From assembly GCF_000282575.1 (NCBI RefSeq), contig NZ_AKJA01000140.1, positions 1 to 37,662 of the forward strand: a DNA stretch of 37,662 bases, in the 5' to 3' direction. The position numbers and the translations under genes were made by a program. This DNA comes from Herbaspirillum sp. YR522. Its GTDB lineage: Bacteria; Pseudomonadota; Gammaproteobacteria; Burkholderiales; Burkholderiaceae_D. Below the pieces are notes generated by a model, which saw nothing but the letters and a program-made list of their open reading frames with translations, searched no databases and was not told the origin of the DNA. The first letter of the stretch is position 1; every line of letters begins with the position of its first letter. This document shows, in pieces, positions 1 to 9,294 of the stretch.

Positions 1-1309
1 CCGCCACGGCCACTTCGGCCAGCGCGGCCAGCCAGGCCGAGGGTGCGGCCACGATCTTGCTGGCCAGCGGCAGCAGCAGGTCGTCGTCGGTGGCGTGCAA
101 CACGCTGACCTTGGCGCCGTTCTTGGCCGATTGGCGCAGGCGGGCGGTCAGCAGCGGGTGATCCTTGCGCAGGAACGAGCCGATCACGAACACGCGGTCC
201 AGTTCGGCGAATTCGTTGATCGACATGCCCAGCCATGGCTTGACCTGGCCATCCAGGGCGAAGTCGGACTGGCGCAGGCGGAAATCGACGTTGTCGGAGC
301 CGACACCGCGCACCAGCTTCTGCAGCAGGTTCAGTTCTTCCAGCGTCGAGTATGGCGTACCCAGCGCGGCGATCGAATCGGCGCCATGTTCGTGACGGAT
401 GTTGCGCAGCCCGTGGGCGACGTATTCGAGGGCGGTCTGCCAATCGACTTCCTGCCACTTGCCGTCCTGCTTCAACATCGGCTTGGTCAGGCGCTCTTCG
501 CTGCCCAGCGCTTCATACGAGAAGCGGTCCTTGTCCGAGATCCAGCATTCGTTGACGTCGTCGTTCTCCAGCGGCAGCACGCGCATGACGCGGCCGTTCT
601 TGACCTGCACCGTCAGGTTGGCGCCGACGCTGTCGTGCGGGCTCACCGACTTGCGACGCGACAGTTCCCAGGTGCGGGCGCTGTAGCGGAACGGCTTGGA
701 GGTCAAGGCGCCCACCGGGCACAGGTCGATCATGTTGCCCGACAGTTCGGAGTCGACCGTCTTGCCCACGAAAGTGGTGATCTCGGAATGCTCGCCGCGG
801 CCCAGCATGCCCAGTTCCATCACGCCGGCCACTTCCTGGCCAAAGCGCACGCAACGGGTGCAGTGGATGCAGCGGTTCATTTCCTTCATCGAGATCAGCG
901 GACCGACGTTCTTCGGTTCCACCAAGCGCTTTTCTTCCTCGTAGCGCGAGGTCGATCCACCGTAGCCGACCGCCAGGTCCTGCAACTGGCATTCGCCGCC
1001 CTGGTCGCAGATCGGGCAATCCAGCGGGTGATTGATCAGGAGGAATTCCATCACGCCCTTCTGGGCCTTGATCGCCTTGTCGCTACCGGTGCGCACGATC
1101 ATGCCGGCGGTCACCGGCGTGGCGCAGGCAGGCAGCGGCTTCGGCGCCTTTTCGACGTCGACCAGGCACATGCGGCAATTGGCCGCGATGGACAGTTTCT
1201 TGTGATAGCAGAAGTGAGGGATGTACGTGCCGAGCCTGTTGGCAGCGTCCATGACCATGCTGCCTTCCTGCACTTCAACCTTCTTGCCGTCTATTTCGAT
1301 TTCAACCAT
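1..1309 (-). CDS. nuoG: NADH-quinone oxidoreductase subunit G (partial)
   Basis: NuoG is the large iron-sulfur subunit of the peripheral arm of complex I. It carries electrons from the NuoEF module towards NuoI and NuoB. The gene starts with ATG at 1309 (MVEIEIDGKK) and runs off the left edge, so only about the first 436 residues are present. The N-terminal ferredoxin-like domain has the 2Fe-2S cysteines C34, C45, C48 and C62. A His/Cys 4Fe-4S site follows (H94, C98, C101, C107), then the CIHCTRC motif of the next cluster and the start of the molybdopterin-oxidoreductase-like domain. It lies 74 bases after nuoF in the same direction and belongs to the nuo operon. Family and order leave little doubt; the C-terminal part cannot be judged. 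Confidence 0.97.
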   Translation of the reverse strand, partial: MVEIEIDGKKVEVQEGSMVMDAANRLGTYIPHFCYHKKLSIAANCRMCLVDVEKAPKPLPACATPVTAGMIVRTGSDKAIKAQKGVMEFLLINHPLDCPICDQGGECQLQDLAVGYGGSTSRYEEEKRLVEPKNVGPLISMKEMNRCIHCTRCVRFGQEVAGVMELGMLGRGEHSEITTFVGKTVDSELSGNMIDLCPVGALTSKPFRYSARTWELSRRKSVSPHDSVGANLTVQVKNGRVMRVLPLENDDVNECWISDKDRFSYEALGSEERLTKPMLKQDGKWQEVDWQTALEYVAHGLRNIRHEHGADSIAALGTPYSTLEELNLLQKLVRGVGSDNVDFRLRQSDFALDGQVKPWLGMSINEFAELDRVFVIGSFLRKDHPLLTARLRQSAKNGAKVSVLHATDDDLLLPLASKIVAAPSAWLAALAEVAVA

Positions 1310-1383
1310 GGCTGTTTGCCCAAGCTAAATATTCTTTCAATGATGACCGCCGGCACCTGCCGCCGCTCATCCCCTGCCCCGGC

Positions 1384-2679
1384 TCAGAGGTAAGCCGGAA
1401 CCAGGCAGTGTTTATGCTCGATGTGGTATTCGAACTCTTCGCGGAAATTCTTGATGAACGCGCGTACCGGCATCGCTGCGGCGTCACCGAGGGCGCAGAT
1501 GGTACGCCCCTGGATGTTGTCGGCCACCGAATTGAGCACGTCCAGGTCTTCCAGCTTGCCGTGGCCGCTTTCGATCCGTTCGACCATGCGGTACATCCAG
1601 CCGGTGCCTTCGCGGCACGGGGTGCACTGGCCGCACGATTCCTCGAAGTAGAAGTACGACAGCCGCAACAGCGACTTGACCATGCAGCGCGTCTCGTCCA
1701 TCACGATCACCGCGCCCGAACCCAGCATCGAGCCGGCCTTGGCGATGGCGTCGTAGTCCATCGTGGTTTCCATCATCACGTCGCCGCGAATCACCGGCGC
1801 CGACGACCCACCCGGGATCACGGCCTTGATCTTCTTGCCGCCACGCATGCCACCGGCCAGTTCCAGCAGGGTCGAGAACGGCGTACCCAGCGGGATCTCG
1901 TAGTTGCCGGGACGCTCGACGTCGCCCGAGATCGAGAAGATCTTGGTGCCGCCGTTGTTCGGCTTGCCCATCTCGGCATACGCTTGCGCGCCGACCTTGA
2001 AGATGAACGGCACGGCCGCGAAGGTCTCGGTGTTGTTGATGGTGGTGGGCTTGCCGTACAGGCCGAAGCTGGCCGGGAAAGGCGGCTTGAAGCGTGGCTG
2101 GCCCTTCTTGCCTTCGAGCGACTCCAGCAGCGCGGTTTCCTCGCCGCAGATGTAGGCGCCGTAACCATGGTGGGCGTGCAGCTGGAAGCTGAAGCCGGTG
2201 CCCAGGATGTTGTCACCCAGGAAGCCGGCCGCACGGGCTTCTTCCAGCGCCTCTTCGAACACCTCGTAGGCCGAGAAGATCTCGCCGTGAATGTAGTTGT
2301 AGCCGACCGTGATGCCCATTGCGTAGCCGCCGATGATCATGCCTTCGATCAGCGCGTGCGGGTTGTAGCGAATGATGTCGCGGTCCTTGAAGGTACCCGG
2401 TTCGCCTTCGTCGGTGTTGCAGACGAGGTATTTCTGCCCCGGGAACTGGCGTGGCATGAAGCTCCACTTCAGGCCGGTCGGGAAACCCGCACCGCCCCGG
2501 CCGCGCAGGCCGGACGCCTTGAGTTCGGCGATGACCTGTTCGGGCGTGATGTTGTCGTTGAGGATGCGCTTGAGCGACTCGTAGCCGCCGCGCTTGACGT
2601 AATCCTCGAGGTGCCAGTTCTCGCCATTGAGATCGGCGAGGATCAGCGGCTTGATGTGGCGATCGTGCAGGCAGGTCAT
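1384..2679 (-). CDS. nuoF: NADH-quinone oxidoreductase subunit F
   Basis: NuoF is the NADH- and FMN-binding subunit of complex I, where NADH is oxidised in the cytoplasm. The protein has 431 residues, the usual length. The glycine-rich [10 protein letters not shown] motif of the FMN/NADH site is at about residues 60-69. The C-terminal 4Fe-4S ligands are in [12 protein letters not shown] and a later CALGD. An upstream extension of the reading frame exists. The ATG at 2679 (MTCLHDRH) is preferred because it overlaps the nuoE stop codon in an ATGA arrangement, typical of translational coupling, and matches the family N-terminus. NuoF works as a heterodimer with NuoE, encoded just upstream. Confidence 0.98.
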   Translation of the reverse strand: MTCLHDRHIKPLILADLNGENWHLEDYVKRGGYESLKRILNDNITPEQVIAELKASGLRGRGGAGFPTGLKWSFMPRQFPGQKYLVCNTDEGEPGTFKDRDIIRYNPHALIEGMIIGGYAMGITVGYNYIHGEIFSAYEVFEEALEEARAAGFLGDNILGTGFSFQLHAHHGYGAYICGEETALLESLEGKKGQPRFKPPFPASFGLYGKPTTINNTETFAAVPFIFKVGAQAYAEMGKPNNGGTKIFSISGDVERPGNYEIPLGTPFSTLLELAGGMRGGKKIKAVIPGGSSAPVIRGDVMMETTMDYDAIAKAGSMLGSGAVIVMDETRCMVKSLLRLSYFYFEESCGQCTPCREGTGWMYRMVERIESGHGKLEDLDVLNSVADNIQGRTICALGDAAAMPVRAFIKNFREEFEYHIEHKHCLVPAYL

Positions 2680-3167
2680 TTCTTCAGTTCCTCCAGCAGC
2701 GCGTCGATCTTTTCGTCCGACATCCAGCTGCACATGCGATGGTTGTTGACCAGCATGACAGGTGCATCGCCACAGGCGCCCATGCACTCGCCTTCCATCA
2801 AGGTGAACTGGCCATCCTCGGTGGTCTCGCGATAGTTCACCCCCAGCTTGTGCTTGAGATGGTGTGCCGCACGCTCGCCACCCGACAGCAGGCATGGAAG
2901 GTTGGTGCAGACCGTGATCTTGTGCTTGCCGACCGGGCTGGTATTGAACATGTTGTAGAAGGTCGCGACCTCCTGCACGGCCACGGCCGGCATGCCGATG
3001 TAGTCGGCAATCTCCTGCTGCAGCTCGGCGGGCAGCCAGCCATGTTCAACCTGGGCGATGCGCAGCGCGGACATGACCGCAGACTGGCGCTGGTCGCCCG
3101 GATACTTCGCGAGTTCGCGATCAATTTTCTTCAGAGCTTCTTGACTTAACAACATATCGTTGGCCAT
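2676..3167 (-). CDS. nuoE: NADH-quinone oxidoreductase subunit E
   Basis: NuoE is the thioredoxin-like 2Fe-2S subunit (cluster N1a) that pairs with NuoF in the NADH-dehydrogenase module. It has 163 residues, normal for the family. The four cluster ligands are visible as C87 and C92 (CTNLPC) and C128 and C132 (CMGAC). The N-terminal helical part contains the conserved [10 protein letters not shown] segment. The stop codon overlaps the nuoF start by four bases. An 82-base gap separates it from nuoD upstream; I see no terminator there, so the operon probably continues through. Confidence 0.97.
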   Translation of the reverse strand: MANDMLLSQEALKKIDRELAKYPGDQRQSAVMSALRIAQVEHGWLPAELQQEIADYIGMPAVAVQEVATFYNMFNTSPVGKHKITVCTNLPCLLSGGERAAHHLKHKLGVNYRETTEDGQFTLMEGECMGACGDAPVMLVNNHRMCSWMSDEKIDALLEELKK

Positions 3168-3249
3168 CCATGCGCATTGAGCTGCGCGGTGTTATTGGAT
3201 ATTCCCCAAACCCGGACGGCCCTCCGCGAGGCCCATCCGTTACTCGACA

Positions 3250-4503
3250 TCAACGGTCGATCTCACCAAACACGATGTCCTGCGTTCCGATGATGGTGAC
3301 CGCATCGGCAATCATGTGACCCTTGGCCATTTCGTTCAAGGCTTGCAGGTGGGCAAAGCCGGGAGCACGAATCTTGAGGCGGTAGGGCTTGTTGGCGCCA
3401 TCCGAGACCAGGTAGATGCCGAACTCGCCCTTCGGGTGCTCGACCGCGGCATACGCTTCGCCTGGCGGCACGCGGAAGCCTTCGGTAAACAGCTTGAAGT
3501 GGTGGATCAGGTCTTCCATGTTGGACTTCATTTCAGTCCGCTTCGGAGGCGCGATCTTGTGGTTGTCGGTGATGACCGGGCCGGGATTGTTGCGCAGCCA
3601 TTCGACGCATTGCTTGATGATGCGGTTGGACTGGCGCATCTCGGCCACGCGCACCAGGTAGCGGTCGTAGCTGTCGCCGTTCTTGCCCACCGGGATATCG
3701 AAATCGAGCAGGTCGTAGACTTCGTAGGGCTGCTTCTTGCGCAGGTCCCATTCGACGCCCGAACCACGCAGCATCGGACCCGAGAAGCCCATCTGCAAGG
3801 CGCGCTCCGGCGACACCACGCCGATGCCGACCAGGCGTTGCTTCCAGATACGGTTGTCAGTCAGCAGGGTCTCGTATTCGTCGACATAGGTCGGGAAACG
3901 ATTGGTGAAGTCTTCGATGAAGTCCAGCAGCGACCCCTGGCGGTTCTCGTTCAATTCGCGGATGGCGCGCTCGTTGCGCACCACCGATGCCTTGTACTGC
4001 GGCATGCTGTCGGGCAGGTCGCGGTAGACGCCGCCGGGGCGATAGTAGGCGGCGTGCATGCGCGCGCCGGACACGGCTTCGTAGCAGTCGAACAGGTCCT
4101 CGCGCTCGCGGAAGGCATACAGCAGCACGCCCATGGCGCCGACGTCGAGGGCGTGCGCGCCGATCCACATGAGGTGGTTCAGCAAGCGCGTGATCTCGTC
4201 GAACATGACGCGGATGTACTGCGCGCGCAGCGGCACTTCGAGACCCAGCAGGCGCTCGATGGCCAGCACGTAGCCATGCTCGTTGCTCATCATCGAGACG
4301 TAGTCCAGGCGGTCCATGTAGGGCACCGACTGCAGGAAGGTCTTCTGCTCGGCCAGCTTCTCGGTGCCACGATGCAGCAGGCCGATGTGCGGGTCGGCAC
4401 GCTGGATGACTTCGCCGTCGAGCTCCAGCACCAGGCGCAGCACGCCGTGCGCTGCCGGGTGCTGGGGACCGAAGTTGAGCGTGTAGTTTTTGATCTCAGC
4501 CAT
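3250..4503 (-). CDS. nuoD: NADH-quinone oxidoreductase subunit D
   Basis: NuoD is the 49-kDa-type subunit that, with NuoB, forms the quinone-binding pocket of complex I. The 417 residues match the stand-alone NuoD length, so there is no NuoCD fusion of the enterobacterial type. The N-terminal [11 protein letters not shown] segment (residues 10-20) carries the conserved histidine loop near the quinone headgroup. The C-terminal region ends in the typical [13 protein letters not shown]. Its ATG shares a base with the nuoC stop (TAATG), so translation is likely coupled. Neighbours and order are those of a standard betaproteobacterial nuo operon. Confidence 0.98.
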   Translation of the reverse strand: MAEIKNYTLNFGPQHPAAHGVLRLVLELDGEVIQRADPHIGLLHRGTEKLAEQKTFLQSVPYMDRLDYVSMMSNEHGYVLAIERLLGLEVPLRAQYIRVMFDEITRLLNHLMWIGAHALDVGAMGVLLYAFREREDLFDCYEAVSGARMHAAYYRPGGVYRDLPDSMPQYKASVVRNERAIRELNENRQGSLLDFIEDFTNRFPTYVDEYETLLTDNRIWKQRLVGIGVVSPERALQMGFSGPMLRGSGVEWDLRKKQPYEVYDLLDFDIPVGKNGDSYDRYLVRVAEMRQSNRIIKQCVEWLRNNPGPVITDNHKIAPPKRTEMKSNMEDLIHHFKLFTEGFRVPPGEAYAAVEHPKGEFGIYLVSDGANKPYRLKIRAPGFAHLQALNEMAKGHMIADAVTIIGTQDIVFGEIDR

Positions 4504-5099
4504 TATTTGATCCCGTAGTTTTCTTCACGAATGACGCGCGGCGTGATTTCGCGCGGCTCGATCGTCACGGGTTGGTAGATGACGCGCTTCTGCTCGGGGT
4601 CGTAACGCATCTCGACATAGCCCGAGATCGGGAAGTCCTTGCGGAACGGGTGGCCGATGAAGCCATAATCGGTCAGGATGCGGCGCAGGTCGTTGTGGCC
4701 ATCGAACAGGATGCCGTAGAAGTCGAACGCTTCGCGCTCGTACCAGCCGGCCGAATTCCAGATGCCATCGACGGAGGCCACGATAGGCAGGTCGTCGTCC
4801 GGGGCAAACACGCGCACCCGAACGCGCCAGTTGTGCGAGATCGACAGCAGGTGCGACACCACGGCAAAGCGCGGGCCTTCCCAGACGCCATCGCCGTAGG
4901 TCGAGTAATCGACGCCGGCCAGGTCCTGCAGCTGCTCGAAACGGGTATCGGCATGATCGCGCAGCACGCGCATGGCGGACAGGTAGTCGGCGGCCTTGAC
5001 CACCACGGTGACCTCGCCCAGCGCCACCGTCAGGTTCTGCAGGTACCCTCCCAGCGCATTGCGCAGTGCGGCTTCGAGAGTTTCCAATTTTGTCGTCAT
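4503..5099 (-). CDS. nuoC: NADH-quinone oxidoreductase subunit C
   Basis: NuoC is the 30-kDa-type subunit of the peripheral arm, packing against NuoD and NuoB. The protein has 198 residues. The family signature is visible as ERE-x-FD-x-YGI-x-FDGH around residues 122-135, followed by the [20 protein letters not shown] segment. The start ATG at 5099 lies 12 bases after the nuoB stop. It is encoded separately from nuoD, as is usual in Betaproteobacteria, and overlaps nuoD by one base. Confidence 0.97.
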   Translation of the reverse strand: MTTKLETLEAALRNALGGYLQNLTVALGEVTVVVKAADYLSAMRVLRDHADTRFEQLQDLAGVDYSTYGDGVWEGPRFAVVSHLLSISHNWRVRVRVFAPDDDLPIVASVDGIWNSAGWYEREAFDFYGILFDGHNDLRRILTDYGFIGHPFRKDFPISGYVEMRYDPEQKRVIYQPVTIEPREITPRVIREENYGIK

Positions 5100-5110
5100 T
5101 ACTGCCCTCT

Positions 5111-5587
5111 TTAGCGCGCGATGGTATTGGTACGCTTGATCTTGTTCTGCAGCTGGATCACGCCGTACAGCAGCGCTTCAGCGGTCGGCGGGCAGCCCGG
5201 GACGTAGACGTCGACCGGGACGATGCGGTCGCAACCGCGCACCACCGAATAGGAATAGTGATAGTAGCCACCGCCATTGGCGCAGGACCCCATCGAGATG
5301 ACCCAGCGTGGCTCGGGCATCTGGTCGTAGACCTTGCGCAATGCCGGCGCCATCTTGTTGCACAGGGTGCCGGCCACGATCATCAGGTCGGACTGGCGGG
5401 GCGACGGACGAAACACCGCACCGAAACGGTCCAGGTCGTAACGCGAAGCGCCCACGTGCATCATCTCGACCGCACAGCAGGCCAGGCCGAAGGTCATGGG
5501 CCACAACGAGCCGGTGCGGGTCCAGTTGATTACCTTATCCAGCGAGGTGGTAACAAACCCCTCATTCAATACGCCTTCAATAGACAT
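5111..5587 (-). CDS. nuoB: NADH-quinone oxidoreductase subunit B
   Basis: NuoB holds the terminal 4Fe-4S cluster N2 that passes electrons to quinone. It has 158 residues. The cluster ligands are all present: the tandem cysteines C37-C38 (GLACCAVEM), C102 (GSCANGGG) and C132 (PGCPPTAE). The gene lies three bases downstream of nuoA, so the two are tightly coupled. Nothing unusual is seen. Confidence 0.98.
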   Translation of the reverse strand: MSIEGVLNEGFVTTSLDKVINWTRTGSLWPMTFGLACCAVEMMHVGASRYDLDRFGAVFRPSPRQSDLMIVAGTLCNKMAPALRKVYDQMPEPRWVISMGSCANGGGYYHYSYSVVRGCDRIVPVDVYVPGCPPTAEALLYGVIQLQNKIKRTNTIAR

Positions 5588-5590
5588 GGC

Positions 5591-5950
5591 TTACTCCCAA
5601 TCCAGGGCACCCTTTTTCCAGATGTACCAAAACCCGACGGCAAATTCAGCGATGAACACCAGCATCGTGATAAAACCGGGCCAGCCAAGCTCACGCATGG
5701 ACACACCCCACGGGAAGAAGAACGCGGTTTCCAGGTCGAACAAAATGAACAGAATAGCGATCAGGTAATAGCGCACATCGAACTTCATGCGCGCGTCTTC
5801 GAACGCTTCGAAACCACACTCGTAAGGAGAGGTCTTCGCGTCGTCCGGCTTGTGCGGACCCAACAGGCGACCCAGCAACTGGGGCGCGATGCCGACGCCG
5901 ATACCGACCAAGATAAACAAAAGTACAGGGAAATAATTTTCGAGGTTCAC
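5591..5950 (-). CDS. nuoA: NADH-quinone oxidoreductase subunit A
   Basis: NuoA is the ND3-like membrane subunit, located at the junction of the membrane and peripheral arms. The 119 residues form three hydrophobic helices, at about residues 6-27, 62-82 and 88-110. The loop after the first helix has the family motif SPYECGFE (residues 41-48), whose cysteine lies in the loop that shifts between active and resting states in related enzymes. This is the first gene of the operon. The 120 bases upstream hold a Fur-box-like sequence, a terminator for the tRNA gene and the tRNA itself. Confidence 0.97.
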   Translation of the reverse strand: MNLENYFPVLLFILVGIGVGIAPQLLGRLLGPHKPDDAKTSPYECGFEAFEDARMKFDVRYYLIAILFILFDLETAFFFPWGVSMRELGWPGFITMLVFIAEFAVGFWYIWKKGALDWE

Positions 5951-5981
5951 GATTGTCCGTTTTTACTTTGGTTTAATCGGT

Positions 5982-6000
5982 GGGAATGATTCTCAATATC
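5982..6000 (-). promoter_or_regulatory. Fur-box-like sequence upstream of nuoA
   Basis: Read on the minus strand, these 19 bases agree with the classical Fur consensus GATAATGATAATCATTATC at 15 of 19 positions (counted by eye); on the plus strand they agree at 14. The site is 32 bases before the nuoA start, where a promoter would be expected. Complex I needs many iron-sulfur clusters, so iron control makes sense, but I could not place convincing -35 and -10 boxes. Confidence 0.45.
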
Positions 6001-6019
6001 AACCAGAAACTTCCTCGAC

Positions 6020-6057
6020 AAAAAGCCAGCTCAGGCGCAAGTCCTTTGCTGGCTTTT
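6020..6057 (-). terminator. Rho-independent terminator after tRNA-Leu
   Basis: The arms AAAAGCCAGC and GCTGGCTTTT form a 10-base stem around a 16-base loop. Read on the minus strand, the stem is followed by a run of T. It lies just downstream of tRNA-Leu and before nuoA, so it should separate the tRNA transcript from the nuo operon. Confidence 0.75.
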
Positions 6058-6072
6058 CGTTTCTTTCATTCA

Positions 6073-6157
6073 TGGTGCCGACGACGAGACTCGAACTCGT
6101 ACAGCTTTCGCCACTACCCCCTCAAGATAGCGTGTCTACCAATTTCACCACGTCGGC
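6073..6157 (-). tRNA. tRNA-Leu (anticodon GAG)
   Basis: The minus strand folds into a full class II cloverleaf of 85 bases, with encoded CCA. The acceptor stem is GCCGACG paired with CGTCGGC. The anticodon stem is CTATC/GGTAG and the loop TTGAGGG gives anticodon GAG (leucine CUC/CUU codons). A long variable arm, typical of leucine tRNAs, is followed by the T arm ACGAG-TTCGAGT-CTCGT. It sits between secG and nuoA, a known location in Burkholderiales. Confidence 0.97.
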
Positions 6158-6168
6158 CTGAGACTGCA

Positions 6169-6198
6169 ATTGTACCTTCTTTTGTTACTTTTATTCAA
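6169..6198 (-). promoter_or_regulatory. Sigma-70 promoter for tRNA-Leu
   Basis: On the minus strand, TTGAAT (6193-6198) and TACAAT (6169-6174) are separated by 18 bases. They match the -35 and -10 consensus at 4/6 and 5/6. The -10 box is 12 bases from the mature tRNA 5' end, the expected distance for a tRNA promoter. Confidence 0.65.
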
Positions 6199-6266
6199 TG
6201 CACAATCTGTCGAAAACAGGGATTCTTATAGCTTTATTTATCCATTGTTCCAGATTCTGCAAAAGA

Positions 6267-6641
6267 TCATTTCGGAATCTGGCTGGACTGGTCGCCAGGC
6301 TTGGCAACTTCTGCCGGTGCGGTGGCCGCGGCGGGGGCCGCCGGTGCCGGCACGGTAGCCGCAGGCAGGTTATCCATCACGCTGCCACCGCCACCCGACG
6401 CATGATGGTTGCCGAGGAAGGTCAACGCCAGCGTGGCAACGAAAAACACGCCTGCCGCCACCGCCGTCGACTTGGACAGGAAGTTGGAGGAACCGGTGGC
6501 GCCGAACAGGCTGCCCGAGGCGCCCGAGCCGAACGCCGCACCCATGTCGGCACCCTTGCCATGTTGCAACAGGACCAGGCCGATGATAGCCAGGGCCGAC
6601 ACGATCTGCACTACCACCACTGCCAAAAACAAAGTATTCAT
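6267..6641 (-). CDS. secG: Protein translocase subunit SecG
   Basis: SecG is the small membrane subunit of the SecYEG preprotein channel. The 124-residue protein has two hydrophobic helices, at about residues 3-25 and 55-77, joined by the conserved glycine-rich segment QHGKGADMGAAFGSGASGSLFG. The C-terminal tail (from about residue 82) is rich in Ala and Pro, as in other Betaproteobacteria, and is poorly conserved. It follows tpiA by 71 bases, the standard tpiA-secG arrangement. Confidence 0.96.
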   Translation of the reverse strand: MNTLFLAVVVVQIVSALAIIGLVLLQHGKGADMGAAFGSGASGSLFGATGSSNFLSKSTAVAAGVFFVATLALTFLGNHHASGGGGSVMDNLPAATVPAPAAPAAATAPAEVAKPGDQSSQIPK

Positions 6642-6712
6642 TTCAACAAATCCACTCTTGATGTTTCAACTGCCTGCCATCGCCATTATGCAAGCGCCGG
6701 CTGACAAACCCT

Positions 6713-7474
6713 TTACAGAACCACTCCGGATGCCGCCTCGACGATGACCAGGAAATCAGCCGCCTTCAATGCCGCACCACCGATCAAGCCACCATCGATA
6801 TCTTCCATGGCCAGCAATTGCGCCGCATTGTCGGGCTTCATGCTGCCGCCGTACAGGATGCGCACCTTGGCCGCGGCCTCGGCACTCTTGGCGCCCAGGC
6901 GCGCACGCAGCATGGCATGCACTTCCTGCGCCATGTCGGGCGTGGCGGTCTTGCCGGTACCGATCGCCCACACCGGCTCGTAGGCCAGCACGATGCGCGC
7001 GGCATCCTCGCCACCCAAGGCATCCAGCACGACGTCGAGCTGGCCACCCACGATTTCCTTGGTCTGCCCGGCTTCGCGCTGCTCCAGCGTCTCGCCCACG
7101 CACACCACCGGCACCAGCCCGGCCTGCAATGCCGCCACCGTCTTGGCCGCCACCGCCGCGTCGGACTCGCCGTGATAGGCGCGCCGCTCGGAGTGACCGA
7201 CGATGACGTAGTGGCACGCGAATTCGGCCAGCATGGCGGCCGACACCTCGCCGGTGTAGGCACCCGACGCATGGGCCGAGATATCCTGCGCACCGAGCGC
7301 CACCACCGAGCCGGCCACCTCGCCCTGCACCTGCGCCAGATAAGGCGCCGGCACGCACACGGCAACGTCGCAGGCGTCGACCGGCAAGCCTTGCCTGATA
7401 CCGGCGACCAAGGCCGCGTTGGCAGCCAGGCTGCCGTTCATCTTCCAGTTGCCCGCTACAAGTTTGCGCCGCAT
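6713..7474 (-). CDS. tpiA: Triosephosphate isomerase
   Basis: TpiA interconverts dihydroxyacetone phosphate and glyceraldehyde 3-phosphate in glycolysis and gluconeogenesis. The 253-residue protein is a TIM barrel. Visible active-site residues are K11 (GNWKMNG), the electrophilic histidine H94 (IVGHSERR) and the catalytic base E166 in [11 protein letters not shown], which leads into flexible loop 6. The phosphate-binding [10 protein letters not shown] is near the C-terminus. The ATG at 7474 gives the family N-terminus [12 protein letters not shown] perfect 8-base inverted repeat lies in the leader just upstream. Confidence 0.98.
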   Translation of the reverse strand: MRRKLVAGNWKMNGSLAANAALVAGIRQGLPVDACDVAVCVPAPYLAQVQGEVAGSVVALGAQDISAHASGAYTGEVSAAMLAEFACHYVIVGHSERRAYHGESDAAVAAKTVAALQAGLVPVVCVGETLEQREAGQTKEIVGGQLDVVLDALGGEDAARIVLAYEPVWAIGTGKTATPDMAQEVHAMLRARLGAKSAEAAAKVRILYGGSMKPDNAAQLLAMEDIDGGLIGGAALKAADFLVIVEAASGVVL

Positions 7475-7562
7475 GAGTCAGTCTTTTAACGAGGTTGGTT
7501 TGAATTTGGATAACCTCGTATTGTAGCCGGTTGGCATCCAAACGGTCAAACCACGCAAATAC

Positions 7563-8540
7563 TTATAACTGCAGCATCAACTTGCCGATGTGGCTGCTGC
7601 CTTCCATCATGGTGTGCGCCTGGGCCGCCTGCTCCAGCGGGAATACCTGGTGGATCACCGGCTTGATGCGCCCCTGCTCCAGCAGCGGCCATACCTGCTG
7701 GCGCAATTGCGCGGCAATGGCCGCCTTGAACGCCACCGGCCGCGGGCGCAGGGTCGAGCCGGTGATGGTCAGGCGACGACGCATCACCTGCCCCATGTCG
7801 AGCTCGCCGCGGTTGCCGCCGAGCTGGGCAATGAATACCAGCCGCCCGTCGTCGGCCAGCGACTTGATCTCGCGCGGCAGGTAGTCGCCGCCGACCATGT
7901 CGAGGATGACATCGACGCCGGCGCCGCCGGTGAGCTCCTTGACCACGGCCTCGAAGTCCTCGGTCTTGTAGTTGATGCCGCGCTCGGCGCCCAGCGCTTC
8001 ACAGGCACGGCACTTGTCATCGCTGCCGGCGGTGGCGAACACCCGGTGACCGAGCGCGCTGGCGATCTGGATCGCGGTCACCCCGATCCCGGAGGATCCA
8101 CCCTGCACCAGCAGGCTCTCGCCCTGGCTCAGGCGACCACGGTCGAACACATTGCTCCAGACCGTGAAATAGTTTTCCGGCAGCGCCGCCGCCTGCAAGG
8201 CAGTCAAGCCGCGCGGCGCCGGCAGGCATTGCGCCAGCGGCGCGGCGCAATACTCGGCATAACCCCCGCCCTGTACCAGGGCACAGACCAGGTCGCCGTG
8301 CTTCAAGCCGCTATCGCCCAGTTCGCCGTCGACGATCTCGCCGGCCACCTCCAGGCCCGGCAGGTCGGAGGCGCCGGGTGGCACCGGATACTGACCCAGG
8401 CGCTGGAACACGTCCGGCCGGTTCACGCCGGCGGCCTGCACCTTGATCAGCACTTCGCCGGGCTTCAAGACCGGCAGCGGACGCTCGCACGGCACCAGCA
8501 CTTCGGGGCCGCCAGCTTGCTTGATTTCGATTGCGCGCAT
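7563..8540 (-). CDS. NAD(P)H:quinone oxidoreductase, zinc-free MDR family (PIG3-like)
   Basis: This is a medium-chain dehydrogenase/reductase of the quinone oxidoreductase group, similar to TP53I3/PIG3-type proteins, which reduce quinones with NADPH in the cytoplasm. It has 325 residues. An N-terminal GroES-like domain contains GVNRPDVFQRLGQYPVPPGA. The Rossmann fold has the nucleotide motif QGGSSGIGVTAIQ at about residues 146-158. The structural-zinc cysteines of alcohol dehydrogenases are missing, as expected for this group. The gene lies next to tpiA, a conserved position in this order of bacteria. It is 27 bases downstream of the MarR-like gene, so the two may be co-transcribed. The true substrate is not known. 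Confidence 0.85.
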   Translation of the reverse strand: MRAIEIKQAGGPEVLVPCERPLPVLKPGEVLIKVQAAGVNRPDVFQRLGQYPVPPGASDLPGLEVAGEIVDGELGDSGLKHGDLVCALVQGGGYAEYCAAPLAQCLPAPRGLTALQAAALPENYFTVWSNVFDRGRLSQGESLLVQGGSSGIGVTAIQIASALGHRVFATAGSDDKCRACEALGAERGINYKTEDFEAVVKELTGGAGVDVILDMVGGDYLPREIKSLADDGRLVFIAQLGGNRGELDMGQVMRRRLTITGSTLRPRPVAFKAAIAAQLRQQVWPLLEQGRIKPVIHQVFPLEQAAQAHTMMEGSSHIGKLMLQL

Positions 8541-8567
8541 GTTCTATCCTTTATTGATTGAGCCGAC

Positions 8568-9134
8568 TTACAAAGACGCCGCCGCCCGTGCGGCCGTGTC
8601 ATACAGGCCGGAGGCGTTGCGCAGCAACTGCGCGGCCTCGCCGATGGCCTGGTTGGCGATGCCGCTTTCGACTTGCACGTCGATCAGGCAACGCTCACGC
8701 ACTTCCCGGTATTTCATGCACAGTGCCTGGCCTTCGGCAGTGGTCGAGAAGAGCAGTTCCTTGCCGGCCTTTTCACTGGCGACATAACCCGCCTTGACCA
8801 GCTTCTTGAGCGCATAGGTGACCACATGCGTGTCTTCCACATTGAGCACGAAGCAGATGTCGGCCAGCTTCTTCTTGCGGTCACGATGGTTGACGTGGTG
8901 CAACAGCGACACTTCGATGGGGGTCATATCCTTGGCACCGGCAGCGGCCATGCAGCGCACCATCCAGCGATTGAACGCATGGCTGGCCATCATCAACGCA
9001 TATTCCAGCTCGGATAGCTCGGCACTACGTTCCGAGACCAGGTGCTGCGAGGAAACGATCTTGGTCGGTCGTGCCGCGTCCGCAGCGGCAGCCGGTGCTG
9101 CAGGCGTGACGGCCTGCGGGGTCGAATGGGTCAT
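8568..9134 (-). CDS. MarR-like winged-helix transcriptional regulator
   Basis: The predicted protein has 188 residues with a low-complexity Ala/Pro-rich start. A winged-helix domain follows at about residues 40-150; the KKLADICFVLNVEDTHVVTYALKKLVKAGYV region corresponds to the recognition helix-turn-helix and wing of MarR-type regulators. The ATG at 9134 is chosen over a TTG six bases upstream because GGAA lies six bases before it. The gene is divergent from pxpB, with an AT-rich 160-base region between them that contains a perfect 13-base palindrome. It could therefore control the 5-oxoproline genes, the oxidoreductase downstream, or both. The ligand is unknown. Confidence 0.8.
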   Translation of the reverse strand: MTHSTPQAVTPAAPAAAADAARPTKIVSSQHLVSERSAELSELEYALMMASHAFNRWMVRCMAAAGAKDMTPIEVSLLHHVNHRDRKKKLADICFVLNVEDTHVVTYALKKLVKAGYVASEKAGKELLFSTTAEGQALCMKYREVRERCLIDVQVESGIANQAIGEAAQLLRNASGLYDTAARAAASL

Positions 9135-9187
9135 GGACAATTCCAGCGAAGGGTCGACGAAATGACAACACTATATCGCAGCAGCAA

Positions 9188-9200
9188 ATAAATAATTTAT
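9188..9200. promoter_or_regulatory. Palindrome, candidate operator between marR-like gene and pxpB
   Basis: ATAAAT-A-ATTTAT is a perfect 13-base palindrome in the AT-rich region shared by the two divergent genes. MarR-type proteins usually bind short palindromes that overlap their own promoter. The assignment is by position only. Confidence 0.35.
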
Positions 9201-9294
9201 CGACATATTGTTTATATTTTCATCGAACTGTAATATCCCCAAAAAAAGATGGGTAATCCGGCTATTTGCCTGAAACGAATCGACAAGGTGAGAC

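Noticed and set aside
95..5989. Long plus-strand open frames opposite the nuo genes
   Set aside because: They mirror nuoG, nuoF, nuoE, nuoD, nuoC and nuoB codon by codon, as is common in high-GC DNA, and match no family.
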